Shown here: piece by piece, positions 10,895 through 20,654 of the stretch
Layout of the letters: each line of letters opens with the position of its first letter
Numbering within the stretch: the stretch's first letter is position 1
NCBI RefSeq assembly: GCF_021166475.1
Contig: NZ_JAJOYS010000001.1
Coordinates: 1,178,001-1,242,000 of the forward strand
Length of the DNA stretch: 64,000 nucleotides
Direction: 5' to 3'
Source of the DNA: Pelagibacterium xiamenense
GTDB taxonomy: Bacteria; Pseudomonadota; Alphaproteobacteria; Rhizobiales; Devosiaceae
Position numbers and translations under genes: made by a program
The notes under the pieces: generated by a model
What the model was told of the DNA's origin: nothing
What the model saw: only the letters and a program-made list of their open reading frames with translations
Database searches by the model: none

Positions 10895-11911
10895 ATGGAC
10901 GCCAATCCCGTACTCGCCACATTCACGCGCGGCAACTGGGTGGAAAACCGCCATCGGGGGGCGTTCTGCATTGCCGATGCGGGGGGCACGGTGATCGCGT
11001 CCGCCGGGGACATCGAACGGGAGATCTTCCCGCGCTCGGCGATAAAAGCGCTCCAGGCGCTGCCGATTTTCGAAACGGGGGCGGATCGGCGCTTTGCCAT
11101 GGACGACGAGGCGCTGGCGCTTGTCTGCGCGTCCCACTACGGCGAGCCCGAGCACGTGCGCGTCGCGGCCGCGATGCTCGAGCGCGCGGGGCTGACGGCG
11201 GACGATCTCGAATGCGGCGCGCACCCGCCCACGAGCCCCGCCGCGCGCAAGGCGCTGAGGGCCGCCGGCGAGGCGCCGTCTGCGCTCCATAACAACTGCT
11301 CGGGCAAGCACGCGGGCATGCTGTCGGTCGCAAAGGCGCTCGGGATCGACACCAAGGGGTATGTGACGCGCGGGCACGAGGTGCAAAGGCGCGTGCGCGC
11401 GGCGGTGGAAGCGGTGCTCGAGACGCAGATGACCGAGCACAAATGCGGCACGGACGGCTGCTCGATCCCCACATGGGCGGCGCCGCTCAAAAGTTTTGCG
11501 CGCGGGTTCGCGCGCATGGCGACAGGGGAAGGACTGCCCGAAGGAATGGCGGCGGCGTCCCGGCGCCTCTTCGACGCGGCGACCGCGCATCCGTTCCTTA
11601 TTGCCGGAACCGACGCGTTCGATACCGAGGCGATGGCGGCGTTCAAGGGGCGGCTGATGATCAAGATCGGCGCCGAGGGTGTCTTCTGCGGCGCGCTGCG
11701 CGACAAGGGGTTGGGCTTCGCGCTCAAATGCGACGACGGTAACCCCAAGGTGGCGACGGCAATGATCGCGGGCCTGCTCGCCGCTGTCGCGGAGCCGGAT
11801 GCGGAAGCCGCGGCTGTGCTGGCGAAATTCTCGCGGCAGGTTTCGACCAATTGGCGCGGGATCGAGGTCGGAGCGCTCGAGGCGGCCGACGGCGTGCGGG
11901 TCGGGCTTTAG
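10895..11911 (+). CDS. Class 3 (rhizobial ReAV-type) L-asparaginase
   Basis: A 338-residue enzyme hydrolysing L-asparagine to aspartate and ammonia. The key residues of the Rhizobium etli ReAV structural family appear at the same numbering: Ser48 and Lys51 (RSAIKALQ), Ser80 (CASHYGEPEH), the zinc ligands Cys135 and Lys138 (NNCSGKHAGM) and Cys189 (KCGTDGCSIP). This family is unrelated to the E. coli type I/II asparaginases and resembles serine beta-lactamases in fold. AAGGAC precedes the ATG by eight bases. It stands alone, 108 bp before the YjgR-type ATPase gene. Confidence 0.9.
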   Translation: MDANPVLATFTRGNWVENRHRGAFCIADAGGTVIASAGDIEREIFPRSAIKALQALPIFETGADRRFAMDDEALALVCASHYGEPEHVRVAAAMLERAGLTADDLECGAHPPTSPAARKALRAAGEAPSALHNNCSGKHAGMLSVAKALGIDTKGYVTRGHEVQRRVRAAVEAVLETQMTEHKCGTDGCSIPTWAAPLKSFARGFARMATGEGLPEGMAAASRRLFDAATAHPFLIAGTDAFDTEAMAAFKGRLMIKIGAEGVFCGALRDKGLGFALKCDDGNPKVATAMIAGLLAAVAEPDAEAAAVLAKFSRQVSTNWRGIEVGALEAADGVRVGL

Positions 11912-12019
11912 CCGCCTATTGCGGCGGCGGGGTTTGCGTTCCCGGCCCCTGCGCACTTGTTCGATCCGCTTTGCGCCCGCTATAGGTTGACGACGACAAC
12001 GAGTGGGGAATCGGGCGAC

Positions 12020-13483
12020 ATGCTCAACGACACGGCGGTTTACCTCGGCACCAGCACCGGGCCCGAATATCTCGCGCTCGACAAGGCGAACCGCCACGGG
12101 CTCGTCACCGGCGCGACGGGGACGGGCAAGACGGTGACCATGCAGATCCTCGCAGAAGGGTTTTCGCGCGCCGGGGTGCCGGTCTTCTGCGCGGACATCA
12201 AGGGCGACGTCGCCGGGCTTGCGGTGGCCGGGGAGCCCAAGGATTTCCTCGCCGCGCGGGCCGAGAAGATCGGGTTTGCCGATTACGTTTTCGAGGGGTT
12301 CCCGACGATCTTGTGGGACCTGTTCGGGCGTCAGGGGCATCCCGTCAGGACGACGGTTTCGGAGATGGGACCGCTGCTCTTGTCGCGCATTCTCGATCTT
12401 AACGATACCCAGGAAGGGGTGTTGAACGCGGCGTTCGCGCTGGCCGACGACGAAGGGCTCTTGCTGCTCGACTTCAAGGATTTGCGCGCGCTGCTGGCCC
12501 ATGTCGGGGAGCGCCGCAAGGAGCTTTCCACGCTCTATGGCAACATCTCGACGGCGACAATCGGCGCGATCCAGCGGGCGCTATTGGTCCTCGAACAGCA
12601 GGGGGCGGAGCATTTCTTCGGCGAGCGGGCGCTCGATATCGCCGACCTGATGCGGGTGGATGCGCAGGGGCGGGGGTATATCTCCATCCTCGCGGCGGAC
12701 GAACTGATGCAGTCGCCGCGGCTTTATGCGGTGTTTCTCCTGTGGCTTCTCTCGGAGCTCTTCGAACAATTGCCCGAGGTCGGCGACCCGGAGAAGCCAC
12801 GGCTCGTCTTCTTTTTCGAGGAAGCGCACCTGCTTTTCGACGAGGCGCCCAAGGTGCTGCTCGAAAAGATCGAGCAGGTGGTAAAGCTGGTGCGCTCGAA
12901 AGGCGTCGGGGTCTATTTCGTGACGCAGAACCCCATGGATGTGCCCGAGTCGGTGCTCGCGCAACTGGGCAATCGCATTCAGCACGCGCTGCGCGCCTAT
13001 ACGCCGAAAGAGCGCAAGGCCGTGCGCGCCGCCGCCGAGAGCTTCCGGCCCAACCCGGCGTTCTCGACCGAGGAGGCGATCACCCAGCTTGGGACCGGCG
13101 AGGCGCTGGTCTCGACGCTCGGGGAGAAGGGCGCACCCTCGGTCGTCGGGCGCACGCTCATCCGCCCGCCATCCTCGCGCATGGGGCCGCTGAGCGAAGC
13201 CGAGCGCGGCGCGGCCATGGCCCAAAGCCCTGTGGCGGGGAAATACGACGAAGCGGTGGATCGCAGCTCGGCCTATGAGGTTCTGGCCCAGCGCGCCGAA
13301 CAGGCGGCGCGGGAGGCGGAGATCGCGGCGCTCGAAACCGCGAATGCGCGGCCGGCGCCGAGGCGCTCTTCGCGGCAGACGCCAATGGAGGCCGCGTTCA
13401 ACCAGTTCGCGCGCACGGTCGCCCGGCAGGCGGGCAACGCGCTCGTGCGCGGTATTCTCGGCAGCCTCTCGCGCGGCCGGTAG
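12020..13483 (+). CDS. YjgR-type HerA-like ATPase (DUF853)
   Basis: A 487-residue RecA-fold ATPase close to the 500-residue E. coli YjgR. Walker A GATGTGKT is at residues 31-38, Walker B is [16 protein letters not shown], and the arginine/sensor region includes [23 protein letters not shown]. Members belong to the FtsK/HerA superfamily and are thought to be hexameric DNA- or protein-translocating ATPases; the cellular role of YjgR is not established. The start at 12020 matches the family N-terminus. A GGAGGAACTG ribosome site and only 9 bp separate it from the next gene, so the two form an operon. Confidence 0.88.
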   Translation: MLNDTAVYLGTSTGPEYLALDKANRHGLVTGATGTGKTVTMQILAEGFSRAGVPVFCADIKGDVAGLAVAGEPKDFLAARAEKIGFADYVFEGFPTILWDLFGRQGHPVRTTVSEMGPLLLSRILDLNDTQEGVLNAAFALADDEGLLLLDFKDLRALLAHVGERRKELSTLYGNISTATIGAIQRALLVLEQQGAEHFFGERALDIADLMRVDAQGRGYISILAADELMQSPRLYAVFLLWLLSELFEQLPEVGDPEKPRLVFFFEEAHLLFDEAPKVLLEKIEQVVKLVRSKGVGVYFVTQNPMDVPESVLAQLGNRIQHALRAYTPKERKAVRAAAESFRPNPAFSTEEAITQLGTGEALVSTLGEKGAPSVVGRTLIRPPSSRMGPLSEAERGAAMAQSPVAGKYDEAVDRSSAYEVLAQRAEQAAREAEIAALETANARPAPRRSSRQTPMEAAFNQFARTVARQAGNALVRGILGSLSRGR

Positions 13484-13492
13484 GAGGAACTG

Positions 13493-14023
13493 ATGGCGCA
13501 GGAGATGACCGTCGCGGTTTTTGCCGATGCGGGAGAAACCGAGTACGCGGCGCTCTATCGCGAGGTCGGCAAGCTCCTGCGCAACCGGCGCGTATCTGTG
13601 GTTCTGGCCGCCGCCGACGGGCGCTATCCGGCGGATATCGTCGCTGGCGCGGCGGGCGGGGAGGCGGCGGTCACGCTCGTTTGCGCCGAACCGGAGCGGC
13701 CCGCCGGGCTGCCGGATCGCGTCGCGGTCGAACCCGCCACCGACGCGCGCGACGCCGCCCGGTTCGCCGCTGAAGCCGCCGATGCGCTCATCGGGTTGCC
13801 GGGCGGGGTCGCGTCGGCGGCGGCGCTTTATCGGGCGTGGACCGACGTCGGCGGCCCGGCGAGCGGCAAGCCGGTGGGGCTCTTGAACCGCAAGAAGGCG
13901 TTCGAGATCGTCCGCGGATTTATTTCCGACGTGGCCGCTCCGGGGCTGGGGAGCACGGACCAGATGATCGTCTTCGCCGACGGCGTGGACGATTTGCTCG
14001 GGAAGCTCAAGCGGCTGGTTTAG
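13493..14023 (+). CDS. LOG-like Rossmann protein with degenerate PGG motif
   Basis: A 176-residue protein with an alternating beta/alpha pattern resembling the LOG/TIGR00725 group (cytokinin-activating phosphoribohydrolases and molybdenum-cofactor-carrier-like proteins). The first strand is VAVFADAGETEYAALYREVGKLL, like the family's VFCGSS...A..lG..LA region. The hallmark PGGxGT is present only as LPGGVASAAALYRAW (residues 102-116), so Gly-Thr is lost and catalysis is doubtful. It is the second gene of the YjgR-like operon, which hints at a functional link. Function unknown. Confidence 0.55.
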   Translation: MAQEMTVAVFADAGETEYAALYREVGKLLRNRRVSVVLAAADGRYPADIVAGAAGGEAAVTLVCAEPERPAGLPDRVAVEPATDARDAARFAAEAADALIGLPGGVASAAALYRAWTDVGGPASGKPVGLLNRKKAFEIVRGFISDVAAPGLGSTDQMIVFADGVDDLLGKLKRLV

Positions 14024-14046
14024 CGCGCGCCGGGATGGCCCGTGTG

Positions 14047-14598
14047 CTATTCCGGCCGGGCCTCGATCTGGCGCTGGGCACGGTGAGCGGCGAGGGACAC
14101 CACATTGTCGCCCCGGCGCTCGAAGGGGAGGTCGCGGCGGTCGCGTAGGGGGATGCGGCCGCGGCGTTCGGGGCCGGTGTAGGCGCCCTTGACCGTGATG
14201 TGGTCGGCAGGACCGTTGGCGATGCGCGCGCCGATGCGCTCCTTGAGATAGATCGGGCTCATGGGCTTGACGATCACTTCATCGATCCCCGCGGCGACGC
14301 AGTCGCGGCGCATGCCGGGGCTGATCGTGCGGCTCATGGCGATGATCTGCACGTGTTTCGAAATGACCATCTCGTCATTGCGGATGGAGTGTGCGAGCGA
14401 GGTGAGGCTGCCGTCTTCCAATGTGAAATCGGAAACCAGCATGGCAACCGGCGCGATCCGCATATAGGCGTTGAGCGACCGTGCATCGCGGAATTCGCGC
14501 ACCCGCCAGTCGCGCCGGCTCCGCAGCGTCGCGCCCAGAATGGACGCCAGCGCCGGGCTGGACGACAAAACGGCGATGGTCGGCACGGATTCCGTCAA
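14047..14598 (-). CDS. Receiver-like protein with degenerate acidic pocket
   Basis: A 183-residue CheY-like protein without an effector domain. The phospho-acceptor Asp57 (MLVSDFTLEDG), the Ser89 switch position (IIAMSRT) and Lys111 (IVKPMSP) are in place, but the N-terminal acidic pair that normally binds Mg2+ is replaced by Ser (IAVLSSSPALA). The C-terminal tail is basic (YTGPERRGRIPLRDRRDL). It may therefore be phosphorylated inefficiently or act independently of phosphorylation. A perfect TTAA-N7-TTAA box lies 24 bp upstream of the start. It converges on the LOG-like gene. A partner kinase is not adjacent. Confidence 0.75.
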   Translation of the reverse strand: MTESVPTIAVLSSSPALASILGATLRSRRDWRVREFRDARSLNAYMRIAPVAMLVSDFTLEDGSLTSLAHSIRNDEMVISKHVQIIAMSRTISPGMRRDCVAAGIDEVIVKPMSPIYLKERIGARIANGPADHITVKGAYTGPERRGRIPLRDRRDLPFERRGDNVVSLAAHRAQRQIEARPE

Positions 14599-14621
14599 GA
14601 TGCACCCCTTTTACCCCATGT

Positions 14622-14636
14622 TTAATAAAGTCTTAA
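14622..14636. promoter_or_regulatory. Candidate CtrA-binding box (perfect TTAA-N7-TTAA)
   Basis: TTAA at 14622-14625 and 14633-14636 are separated by exactly seven bases and followed by C, which is the full CtrA consensus of alphaproteobacteria (TTAA-N7-TTAAC). It sits 24 bp upstream of the receiver-like gene start, close to where its promoter should be. Binding is inferred from sequence only. Confidence 0.5.
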
Positions 14637-14717
14637 CATGCATGGGGGCGAGTCGGAAGCCAACTGTCGCGCTTGTGAGGGCCGTCCACATGGGATTTCG
14701 GGGGCGACAAACGCAAA

Positions 14718-14746
14718 TGCCCCGCCTGCGGGGTGCAGGCGGGGCA
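14718..14746 (-). terminator. Rho-independent terminator of sodB
   Basis: A perfect 12-bp GC-rich inverted repeat (14718-14729 and 14735-14746, five-base loop) lies 27 bp beyond the sodB stop. On the reverse strand it is followed by ATTTGCGTTT, a weak U-tract. It probably ends sodB mRNA. Confidence 0.75.
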
Positions 14747-14772
14747 CGCGATACCGTTCTGACCTGGAGGGG

Positions 14773-15372
14773 TTACGAAGCGGCTTCGAAGAGTTCTTCC
14801 ACGTATTCCCAGTTCACGAGGTTGTCGAACCAGGCTTCGAGGTATTTCGGGCGGGCGTTGCGGTAGTCGATATAGTAGGAGTGCTCCCACACATCGACGC
14901 CCAGAAGCGGCACGCCGCCATGAACCAGCGGGTTTTCGCCGTTCGGGGTCTTGGTGACCTCGAGCTTGCCGTCCTTGAGGGTCAGCCAGGCCCAGCCCGA
15001 GCCGAACTGGCCGGCGCCGGCGGCGAGGAAGTCGGCGCGGAACTTGTCGAAGCCGCCAAGGTCGCTATCGACAGCGGCCTGCAGCTTGCCCGGGAGCGAG
15101 CTGCCGCCGCCATTGGGCTTCATCCAGTTCCAGAAATGGATGTGGTTGTAGTGCTGGCCGGCATTGTTGAAGAGGCCCTGGTTCTTGCCGTAGCTCTCCT
15201 TGACGATGTCCTCGAGATCCTTGCCCTCGAGGCCCGAGCCTTCGAGGAGCTTCGACCCGTTCGTCACATAGGCCTGATGGTGCTTGTCGTGGTGATATTC
15301 GAGCGTTTCGGCCGACATATAGGGCCCAAGCGCGTCATAGGCATAGGGGAGATCGGGAAGGGAAAAGCTCAT
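14773..15372 (-). CDS. sodB: Iron-type superoxide dismutase
   Basis: A 199-residue Fe/Mn superoxide dismutase that converts superoxide to hydrogen peroxide and oxygen in the cytoplasm. Metal ligands are His27 (EYHHDKHH), a second His in NNAGQHYNHIHFW, and Asp and His in VDVWEHSYYIDY. The Gln in NNAGQ, at the position typical of Fe-SODs rather than the GWxWL-side Gln of Mn-SODs, favours iron. AGGAGG sits seven bases before the ATG. Single-gene unit with its own terminator; the 122-bp upstream gap is AT-rich and holds the promoter. Confidence 0.95.
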   Translation of the reverse strand: MSFSLPDLPYAYDALGPYMSAETLEYHHDKHHQAYVTNGSKLLEGSGLEGKDLEDIVKESYGKNQGLFNNAGQHYNHIHFWNWMKPNGGGSSLPGKLQAAVDSDLGGFDKFRADFLAAGAGQFGSGWAWLTLKDGKLEVTKTPNGENPLVHGGVPLLGVDVWEHSYYIDYRNARPKYLEAWFDNLVNWEYVEELFEAAS

Positions 15373-15494
15373 GGATGGCCTCCTGTCTGGATGACGTCAA
15401 AGACGTATGAAATCAGTGCCTGGCAAATTTACCAAGTGAATACTTTTTATATATCCGCTTGTGTGTGACGCTGCAATGTCGGGCCGGGAGAAAA

Positions 15495-17561
15495 CTATGC
15501 TAACCCCACGCATTTGAGCGCAAAGGCATAGGTGATCGCGGTTTCCTTGATCCGCTCGAAGCGGCCCGATGCCCCGCCATGCCCGGCGCCCATGTTGGTT
15601 CGCAGGTACAATGCGTTCCCGTCGGTCTTGGTTGCACGCAGTTTCGCGACCCATTTTGCCGGTTCCCAATAGGTGACGCGCGGGTCCGTGAGCCCGGCGA
15701 GCGCGAGGATGGGCGGGTAGTCCATGGCCGCGACATTGTCGTAGGGCGAATAAGATGCGATGCGGTCGTAGGCTTCCTTCGAGGCGATGGGGTTACCCCA
15801 TTCGGGCCATTCGGGCGGGGTCAAAGGCAGCGTGTCGTCGAGCATGGTGTTGAGCACATCGACGAAGGGGACGATGGCCATCACGCCGGCCCAGAGGTCG
15901 GGCCGCATGTTCGCGACAGCGCCCATGAGCATGCCGCCGGCCGAGCCGCCCTCGGCGACGAGCCGGCCCTTGGCGGTATACCCCTTTTCGATCAGCATTT
16001 CGGCGGCGGCGATGAAATCGGTGAAGGTGTTGGCCTTGTGCTCGGCGCGGCCGGCCTTGTACCAGCGATAGCCCTTGTCCATGCCGCCGCGGATGTGGGC
16101 GACGGCGTATACGAAGCCGCGGTCGACCAGCGACAGCGTCGAGACCGAGAAGCCCGCCGGGATCGAATGCCCGTACGAGCCATAGCCGTATAGAAGGCAA
16201 GGTGCGGAGCCGTCGAGGTTCAGGCCCTTGCGGTAAAGGAGGGTGACGGGCACCTCCTCGCCGTCGGCGGCTTTGGCGAAGAGCCGCCTGGTTTCGTAAA
16301 GCGCGGGATCGTGGCCCGAGGGCACCTCCTGCTGCTTGCGCAGGGTGCGCTCGCCGGTTTCGAGGTCCATGTCGAAGACCTGCGCTGGGGTCGTGGGCGA
16401 GGAATAGGAGAATCGGATCGTCGCGGTGTCGAACTCGTAACCCGGAATGAGACCGAGCGAATAGGCCTCCTCGGGGAAGGCGATGGTCTCTTCCTCATCC
16501 GTGCGCAGATCGCGGACGACGATGCGGGGGAGACCGTCCTTGCGTTCGAGGCGGATGAGGTGGTTGGCGAGCACTTCCATGTCGAGGATGAGCGTGCCCG
16601 GTTGGTGCGGGACGAGGTCGGTCCAGTTGGCAACGCCCGGATCGGCGACCGGCGCGGTCGCAATCTTGAAGTCCTCGGCCTCGTTGTCGTTGGTGAGGAT
16701 ATAGAGTGTGCCGTCGCGCTCCTCGAGGGAATACTCGGTGTTCTCGTGGCGCGGCTCGACGAGAGACGGTGCGCCGCCCTTGTCCGCGTCGATCAGCCAG
16801 ACCTCGGAGGTCTGGTGATCGTGCGCGGAAATGGTGATGAAGCGGCGCGACTGGGTGAGCCCGACGCCGACGAAAAAGCCCGGGTCCTTTTCCTCGTAGA
16901 CGATGGCGTCGTCGGCTTGCGCGGTGCCGAGGACGTGGCGGCGGACGCGGAAGGGGCGGTGGTTTTCGTCGAGCTCGACATAATAGAACGCCGTGCCGTC
17001 ATTGGCCCAGAGCGCGCCCGAGCCGGCCTTTTCGATAATCTCTTCGCGGTCCTTGCCGGTGGCGACGTCGCGGATGTGGATGGTGTAGTATTCCGATCCG
17101 TTCCGGTCCGCCGCCCAGGCGATCATCGTGTGGTCCGGCGCATGCTCGGCGCCGCCGAAACCGAAATAGCCCTCGCCCGCTTCGGCATTGCAATCGAGGA
17201 GGATGGTTTCGTCTCCGCCTTCGCGTGCCGTGCGGCAGATCAGCGGATACTGGTCGCCCTCGCGGGTGCGCGAATAATAGGCGAAGGGGCCATCGGGCGC
17301 GGGGACTGAGCTGTCGTCCTCTTTGATGCGGCCACGGATTTCCGCGTAGATCTTTTCCTGCAGCGCCTTGGTGGGGGCGCCGAATTCGCTCTCGTACCAG
17401 GCGTTTTCCGCTTCGAGATAGTCGCGGATGTCCTGCGGGAGCGTCGCTGGATCGGCCATCACCTCGCGCCAGTTGTCCGCGCGCAGCCAGGCATAGGGGT
17501 CTTGCCGGGTGACGCCGTGGCGGGTGTCGGAGAAAGGGCGCTGGGCGGCGATGGGGGGCAT
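15495..17561 (-). CDS. ptrB: Oligopeptidase B (S9A prolyl oligopeptidase family)
   Basis: A 688-residue serine peptidase cleaving short peptides after basic residues. An N-terminal beta-propeller gates the catalytic alpha/beta-hydrolase domain. The nucleophile is in GGSAGGMLMG, the acid in LAGLTDPRVTYWEP and the His in MGAGHGGASGR. The N-terminus RHGVTRQDPYAWLR is typical. The frame is open upstream of 17561, but the ATG there matches family starts and length; the extension runs into msrB antisense. It follows msrB on the same strand after 104 bp that contain a hairpin repeat. Confidence 0.92.
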   Translation of the reverse strand: MPPIAAQRPFSDTRHGVTRQDPYAWLRADNWREVMADPATLPQDIRDYLEAENAWYESEFGAPTKALQEKIYAEIRGRIKEDDSSVPAPDGPFAYYSRTREGDQYPLICRTAREGGDETILLDCNAEAGEGYFGFGGAEHAPDHTMIAWAADRNGSEYYTIHIRDVATGKDREEIIEKAGSGALWANDGTAFYYVELDENHRPFRVRRHVLGTAQADDAIVYEEKDPGFFVGVGLTQSRRFITISAHDHQTSEVWLIDADKGGAPSLVEPRHENTEYSLEERDGTLYILTNDNEAEDFKIATAPVADPGVANWTDLVPHQPGTLILDMEVLANHLIRLERKDGLPRIVVRDLRTDEEETIAFPEEAYSLGLIPGYEFDTATIRFSYSSPTTPAQVFDMDLETGERTLRKQQEVPSGHDPALYETRRLFAKAADGEEVPVTLLYRKGLNLDGSAPCLLYGYGSYGHSIPAGFSVSTLSLVDRGFVYAVAHIRGGMDKGYRWYKAGRAEHKANTFTDFIAAAEMLIEKGYTAKGRLVAEGGSAGGMLMGAVANMRPDLWAGVMAIVPFVDVLNTMLDDTLPLTPPEWPEWGNPIASKEAYDRIASYSPYDNVAAMDYPPILALAGLTDPRVTYWEPAKWVAKLRATKTDGNALYLRTNMGAGHGGASGRFERIKETAITYAFALKCVGLA

Positions 17562-17624
17562 GGGGTGTCCTGAAATAGATGACGGGTTGGTGCGTCGGCC
17601 ATACGTCGAATACCCCCCACCCGT

Positions 17625-17645
17625 CCTCCCCCGCAAGGGGGGAGG
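17625..17645. repeat. Short palindromic hairpin (possible dispersed REP-like element)
   Basis: A perfect 8-bp stem (CCTCCCCC at 17625-17632, GGGGGAGG at 17638-17645) with loop GCAAG. Similar C-rich/G-rich hairpins around CCTCCCCC occur dispersed in intergenic regions of many alphaproteobacterial genomes. It lies between msrB and ptrB, so it may also act as an mRNA-stabilising or attenuating hairpin. Only one copy was seen in this window. Confidence 0.45.
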
Positions 17646-17665
17646 TGCTTCGCTGGAGCCGGAGG

Positions 17666-18064
17666 TTATCCCTCCGGCTTGAAATCCAGCGCCAGCCCGT
17701 TGGTGCAGTAGCGCTGGCCGGTGGGGGCGGGGCCGTCGGGGAAGACGTGGCCCAGATGCGCGTCGCAATTGGCGCAGCGGATCTCGGTGCGGCGCATGAA
17801 ATGGCTGCGGTCGTCGATCTCCTTGATGACGTCGTCCGAGACGGGCTGGAAGAAACTCGGCCAGCCCGAGCCGGAATCGTATTTGGCCTCCGAGGTGAAC
17901 AGCGCCGTGCCGCAACACACGCAATAATAGGTGCCGTCCCGCTTTTCGAGATTATAGGGATGCGAGAAGGCCCGCTCGGTGCCGTGCTCCCGGGTGACGT
18001 GATACTGCTCCGGCGTCAATTTATCGCGCCACTCGGCATTGGAAGTTTTGGTCGCTTCGGTCAT
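17666..18064 (-). CDS. msrB: Peptide-methionine (R)-S-oxide reductase
   Basis: A 132-residue MsrB repairing methionine-R-sulfoxide in proteins. Two zinc CxxC pairs are visible ([10 protein letters not shown] and [11 protein letters not shown]), followed by the catalytic Cys in [11 protein letters not shown]. The stretch [10 protein letters not shown] and the [10 protein letters not shown]-like region are the substrate-binding signatures. It is probably the first gene of an oxidative-repair unit with ptrB, divergent from the mnh operon; a 184-bp AT-containing promoter gap separates the two directions. Confidence 0.95.
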   Translation of the reverse strand: MTEATKTSNAEWRDKLTPEQYHVTREHGTERAFSHPYNLEKRDGTYYCVCCGTALFTSEAKYDSGSGWPSFFQPVSDDVIKEIDDRSHFMRRTEIRCANCDAHLGHVFPDGPAPTGQRYCTNGLALDFKPEG

Positions 18065-18248
18065 GGTGCGTTTCGCCTTTTGTGAATGTGTTGTTCATTA
18101 TTATAGCGTTTGTCTGCGATATGGTGTTCACAACTCCTTGCAGCAATCCCATGTTCCAGCCCGGCTGGACCGGTTTCGGTTGAGCTTGCCGAAAGGGACG
18201 CTAGTCTTTGCGCGCTGATTCTTTTTCCGGTGGCTGTGGACATCGGAG

Positions 18249-20654
18249 GTGCGGTTTTTTGGTTTGGATGGTCCGGGGGCTGAGTTGGGTCCAAGTCTCG
18301 ATTTTTCGATTGCGCTGATTGCTGTCGCGCCATTTCTTGCGGCCCTCGTCGCGCCCTGGATCAAGTCTTTCACCGGTGCGCTCGCCGGCTGGGTTCTCGC
18401 CATCGTTCCCGCTGCCATATTCGCGCTGCTGCTCACCTTTGTTACTCCGGTCGCCGAAAATACCGTCGTCAAGGCGGCGCTCCCGTGGATTCCCTCCTAC
18501 GGCATTAGCTTTTCGTTTTTCATCGACGGGCTGAGCCTGATGTTCGGGCTGCTGATCTCCGGGATCGGCACGTTCATCGTGATCTATTCGGGCGGCTATC
18601 TCGCCGGGCATCCGCATCAGGGGCGGTTCTTTTCCTACATGCTGATGTTCATGGGCTCGATGCTCGGGCTCGTGCTCGCCGACAACATCTTCACGCTCTT
18701 CGTCTTCTGGGAGCTGACCTCGATCACATCGTTCCTCCTGATCGGGTTCGACCACTCGCGCCAGGCCGCGCGGCGCGCCGCGATCCAGGCGCTGGTGGTG
18801 ACCGGGGCGGGCGGGCTGGCCCTGCTCGCGGGGCTGATCCTGATGTCGGTGGCAAGCGGCGAAAACAGCCTCACTGGCCTCCTGACGCAGGCCGGAACGA
18901 TGCAGGAGCAGCCGGTCTATCTTCTGGCGCTCATCCTCGTGCTCATCGGCGCGTTTGCGAAATCGGCGCAGGTGCCGTTCCATTTCTGGTTGCCCAACGC
19001 GATGGAGGCCCCGACGCCGGTGTCGGCCTATCTGCACTCGGCGACGATGGTGAAGGCCGGTGTCTATCTGATCGCGCGGATGAGCCCGGTTCTGGGCGGG
19101 ACGCCCGAATGGTTCTGGATCCTCACCCTCTTCGGCGGGCTGACGCTCCTGTGGGGCGGCGTGCTGGCGGTGCGGCAGACGGACTTAAAGCAGATCCTCG
19201 CCTATACGACGCTCGGTTCGCTGGGGCTTCTGGTGATGCTTTTAGGCTTCGGCACCAAGGAAGCGGTCCTGGGGGCGATCCTTTATCTTTGCGCGCACTC
19301 GTTCTTTAAAGGCGGGCTTTTCATGGTTGCCGGCGCCATCGATCACGGCACCGGCACGCGCGATATCACCGCGCTCGGGGGCTTGCGCGAACACCTGCCG
19401 GTGACGTTCATCGCAGCGGTCCTCGGGGCGTTCTCGATGGCCGGTTTTCCCATCGCGCTCGGCTTCCTTGCCAAGGAAGAGATGTATCTTGCGCTGGTAC
19501 ACGGCCTCTGGCCCGACCTGTTCTTCCTCGCGGTCCTCATTGCCGGCAATGCGCTGATGATGGCGGCGGGCATCCTGATTGCCACAAAGCCGTTCCTCGG
19601 ACCCCTGAAACCCACCCCGCATGAGCCGCATGAGGGCGGGCTTCCGTTGTGGATCGGGCCGGTGATACTCGGGGTCATGGGCGTTTCCGCCGGGCTTTTC
19701 ACCGACTGGATCAACCATTACGCGCTCAATCCCATAGGCGGGTCGGTCACCAACCACGCCGTCGACGCGCACATCCATCTCGCCTTCGATCTCGCCAATC
19801 CCGCGGTCTGGGCCTCGCTCGCGACCTGGGCGCTGGGGGCGGCGATCATTTGGCAGGCCGACGCGGTGCGCAGTGCGGTACGCCGGACGGGGCAGGCGAT
19901 CGGATGGACGTTCGACATCGGCTTCGATGCGCTGATGTTCGGGCTGATCCGGTTTGCCGACCGGGTGACCCGCACGCTCCATCACGGCCGGCTCGAATGG
20001 TATATCCTCCTGCTGTTCTCGGTGCTCGCGGTGGTCCTTTATGCCCCGATGCTCATCACCGGAACGGCGCCGCGCATGGCTGAATTCCCCGTGCTGAGCT
20101 TTTACGAATGGGGGGCGATCCTCATTGCGGCGGCGGGGCTCATCGCCATCCTGCTCCTGCGCACCCGGCTGACCGCGATCGTGGCACTCGGTATCCAGGG
20201 GTTCGCGGTTGCGCTCATCTTCCTGCTGTTCGGCGCGCCGGACCTGGCGTTCACCCAGTTTATGGTCGAAACGCTCTCCGTCGTGATCCTGGCGCTGGTG
20301 ATGACGCGGCTGCATCTCGACGCCCGCGATCCGCGCGAGTTCGAGGTTGCGCTGCGTGACGGCGCGGTGGCGGTCGCGGCGGCGACCGGGTTCGCGGTGG
20401 TGCTTTTGAGCGTCCTGCAACTCGATCTCGACCTGTCGCTCACCGAGTTCTTCAACGAAACGAGCCGGCCCCTCGCGCATGGCCGCAACATCGTCAACGT
20501 CATCCTCGTCGACTACCGCGCCATCGATACTCTGGGCGAGATTTCGGTCGTCATGGCTGCCGGCATCGCGATCATGGCGCTTGTCCGGCTCAAGGGCGGT
20601 GACGGAGATACCCCGCGCGGCATTTCCCGCCCGACCGAGCGCAGGAGGACATAG
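18249..20654 (+). CDS. mnhA: Mrp Na+/H+ antiporter subunit A
   Basis: An 801-residue polytopic membrane protein. The NuoL-like core has the conserved Glu in [20 protein letters not shown] and the Lys-bearing [40 protein letters not shown] region (quoted in parts of the proton path). The C-terminal third carries the MrpA-specific extension ([19 protein letters not shown]). It drives Na+ export in exchange for H+ with subunits B-G. The start is uncertain: GTG at 18249 is close to a GGAG, while TTG at 18285 also fits. The stop overlaps mnhB. First gene of a seven-gene operon. Confidence 0.93.
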   Translation: MRFFGLDGPGAELGPSLDFSIALIAVAPFLAALVAPWIKSFTGALAGWVLAIVPAAIFALLLTFVTPVAENTVVKAALPWIPSYGISFSFFIDGLSLMFGLLISGIGTFIVIYSGGYLAGHPHQGRFFSYMLMFMGSMLGLVLADNIFTLFVFWELTSITSFLLIGFDHSRQAARRAAIQALVVTGAGGLALLAGLILMSVASGENSLTGLLTQAGTMQEQPVYLLALILVLIGAFAKSAQVPFHFWLPNAMEAPTPVSAYLHSATMVKAGVYLIARMSPVLGGTPEWFWILTLFGGLTLLWGGVLAVRQTDLKQILAYTTLGSLGLLVMLLGFGTKEAVLGAILYLCAHSFFKGGLFMVAGAIDHGTGTRDITALGGLREHLPVTFIAAVLGAFSMAGFPIALGFLAKEEMYLALVHGLWPDLFFLAVLIAGNALMMAAGILIATKPFLGPLKPTPHEPHEGGLPLWIGPVILGVMGVSAGLFTDWINHYALNPIGGSVTNHAVDAHIHLAFDLANPAVWASLATWALGAAIIWQADAVRSAVRRTGQAIGWTFDIGFDALMFGLIRFADRVTRTLHHGRLEWYILLLFSVLAVVLYAPMLITGTAPRMAEFPVLSFYEWGAILIAAAGLIAILLLRTRLTAIVALGIQGFAVALIFLLFGAPDLAFTQFMVETLSVVILALVMTRLHLDARDPREFEVALRDGAVAVAAATGFAVVLLSVLQLDLDLSLTEFFNETSRPLAHGRNIVNVILVDYRAIDTLGEISVVMAAGIAIMALVRLKGGDGDTPRGISRPTERRRT

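Noticed and set aside
10571-12502. 643-codon reverse frame over the asparaginase and YjgR genes
   Set aside because: Arg/His-rich shadow of two clearly identified forward genes; no ribosome site or motif.
18125-18190. 20-codon frame upstream of mnhA
   Set aside because: No ribosome site, and the sequence lies in the msrB/mnhA promoter gap.
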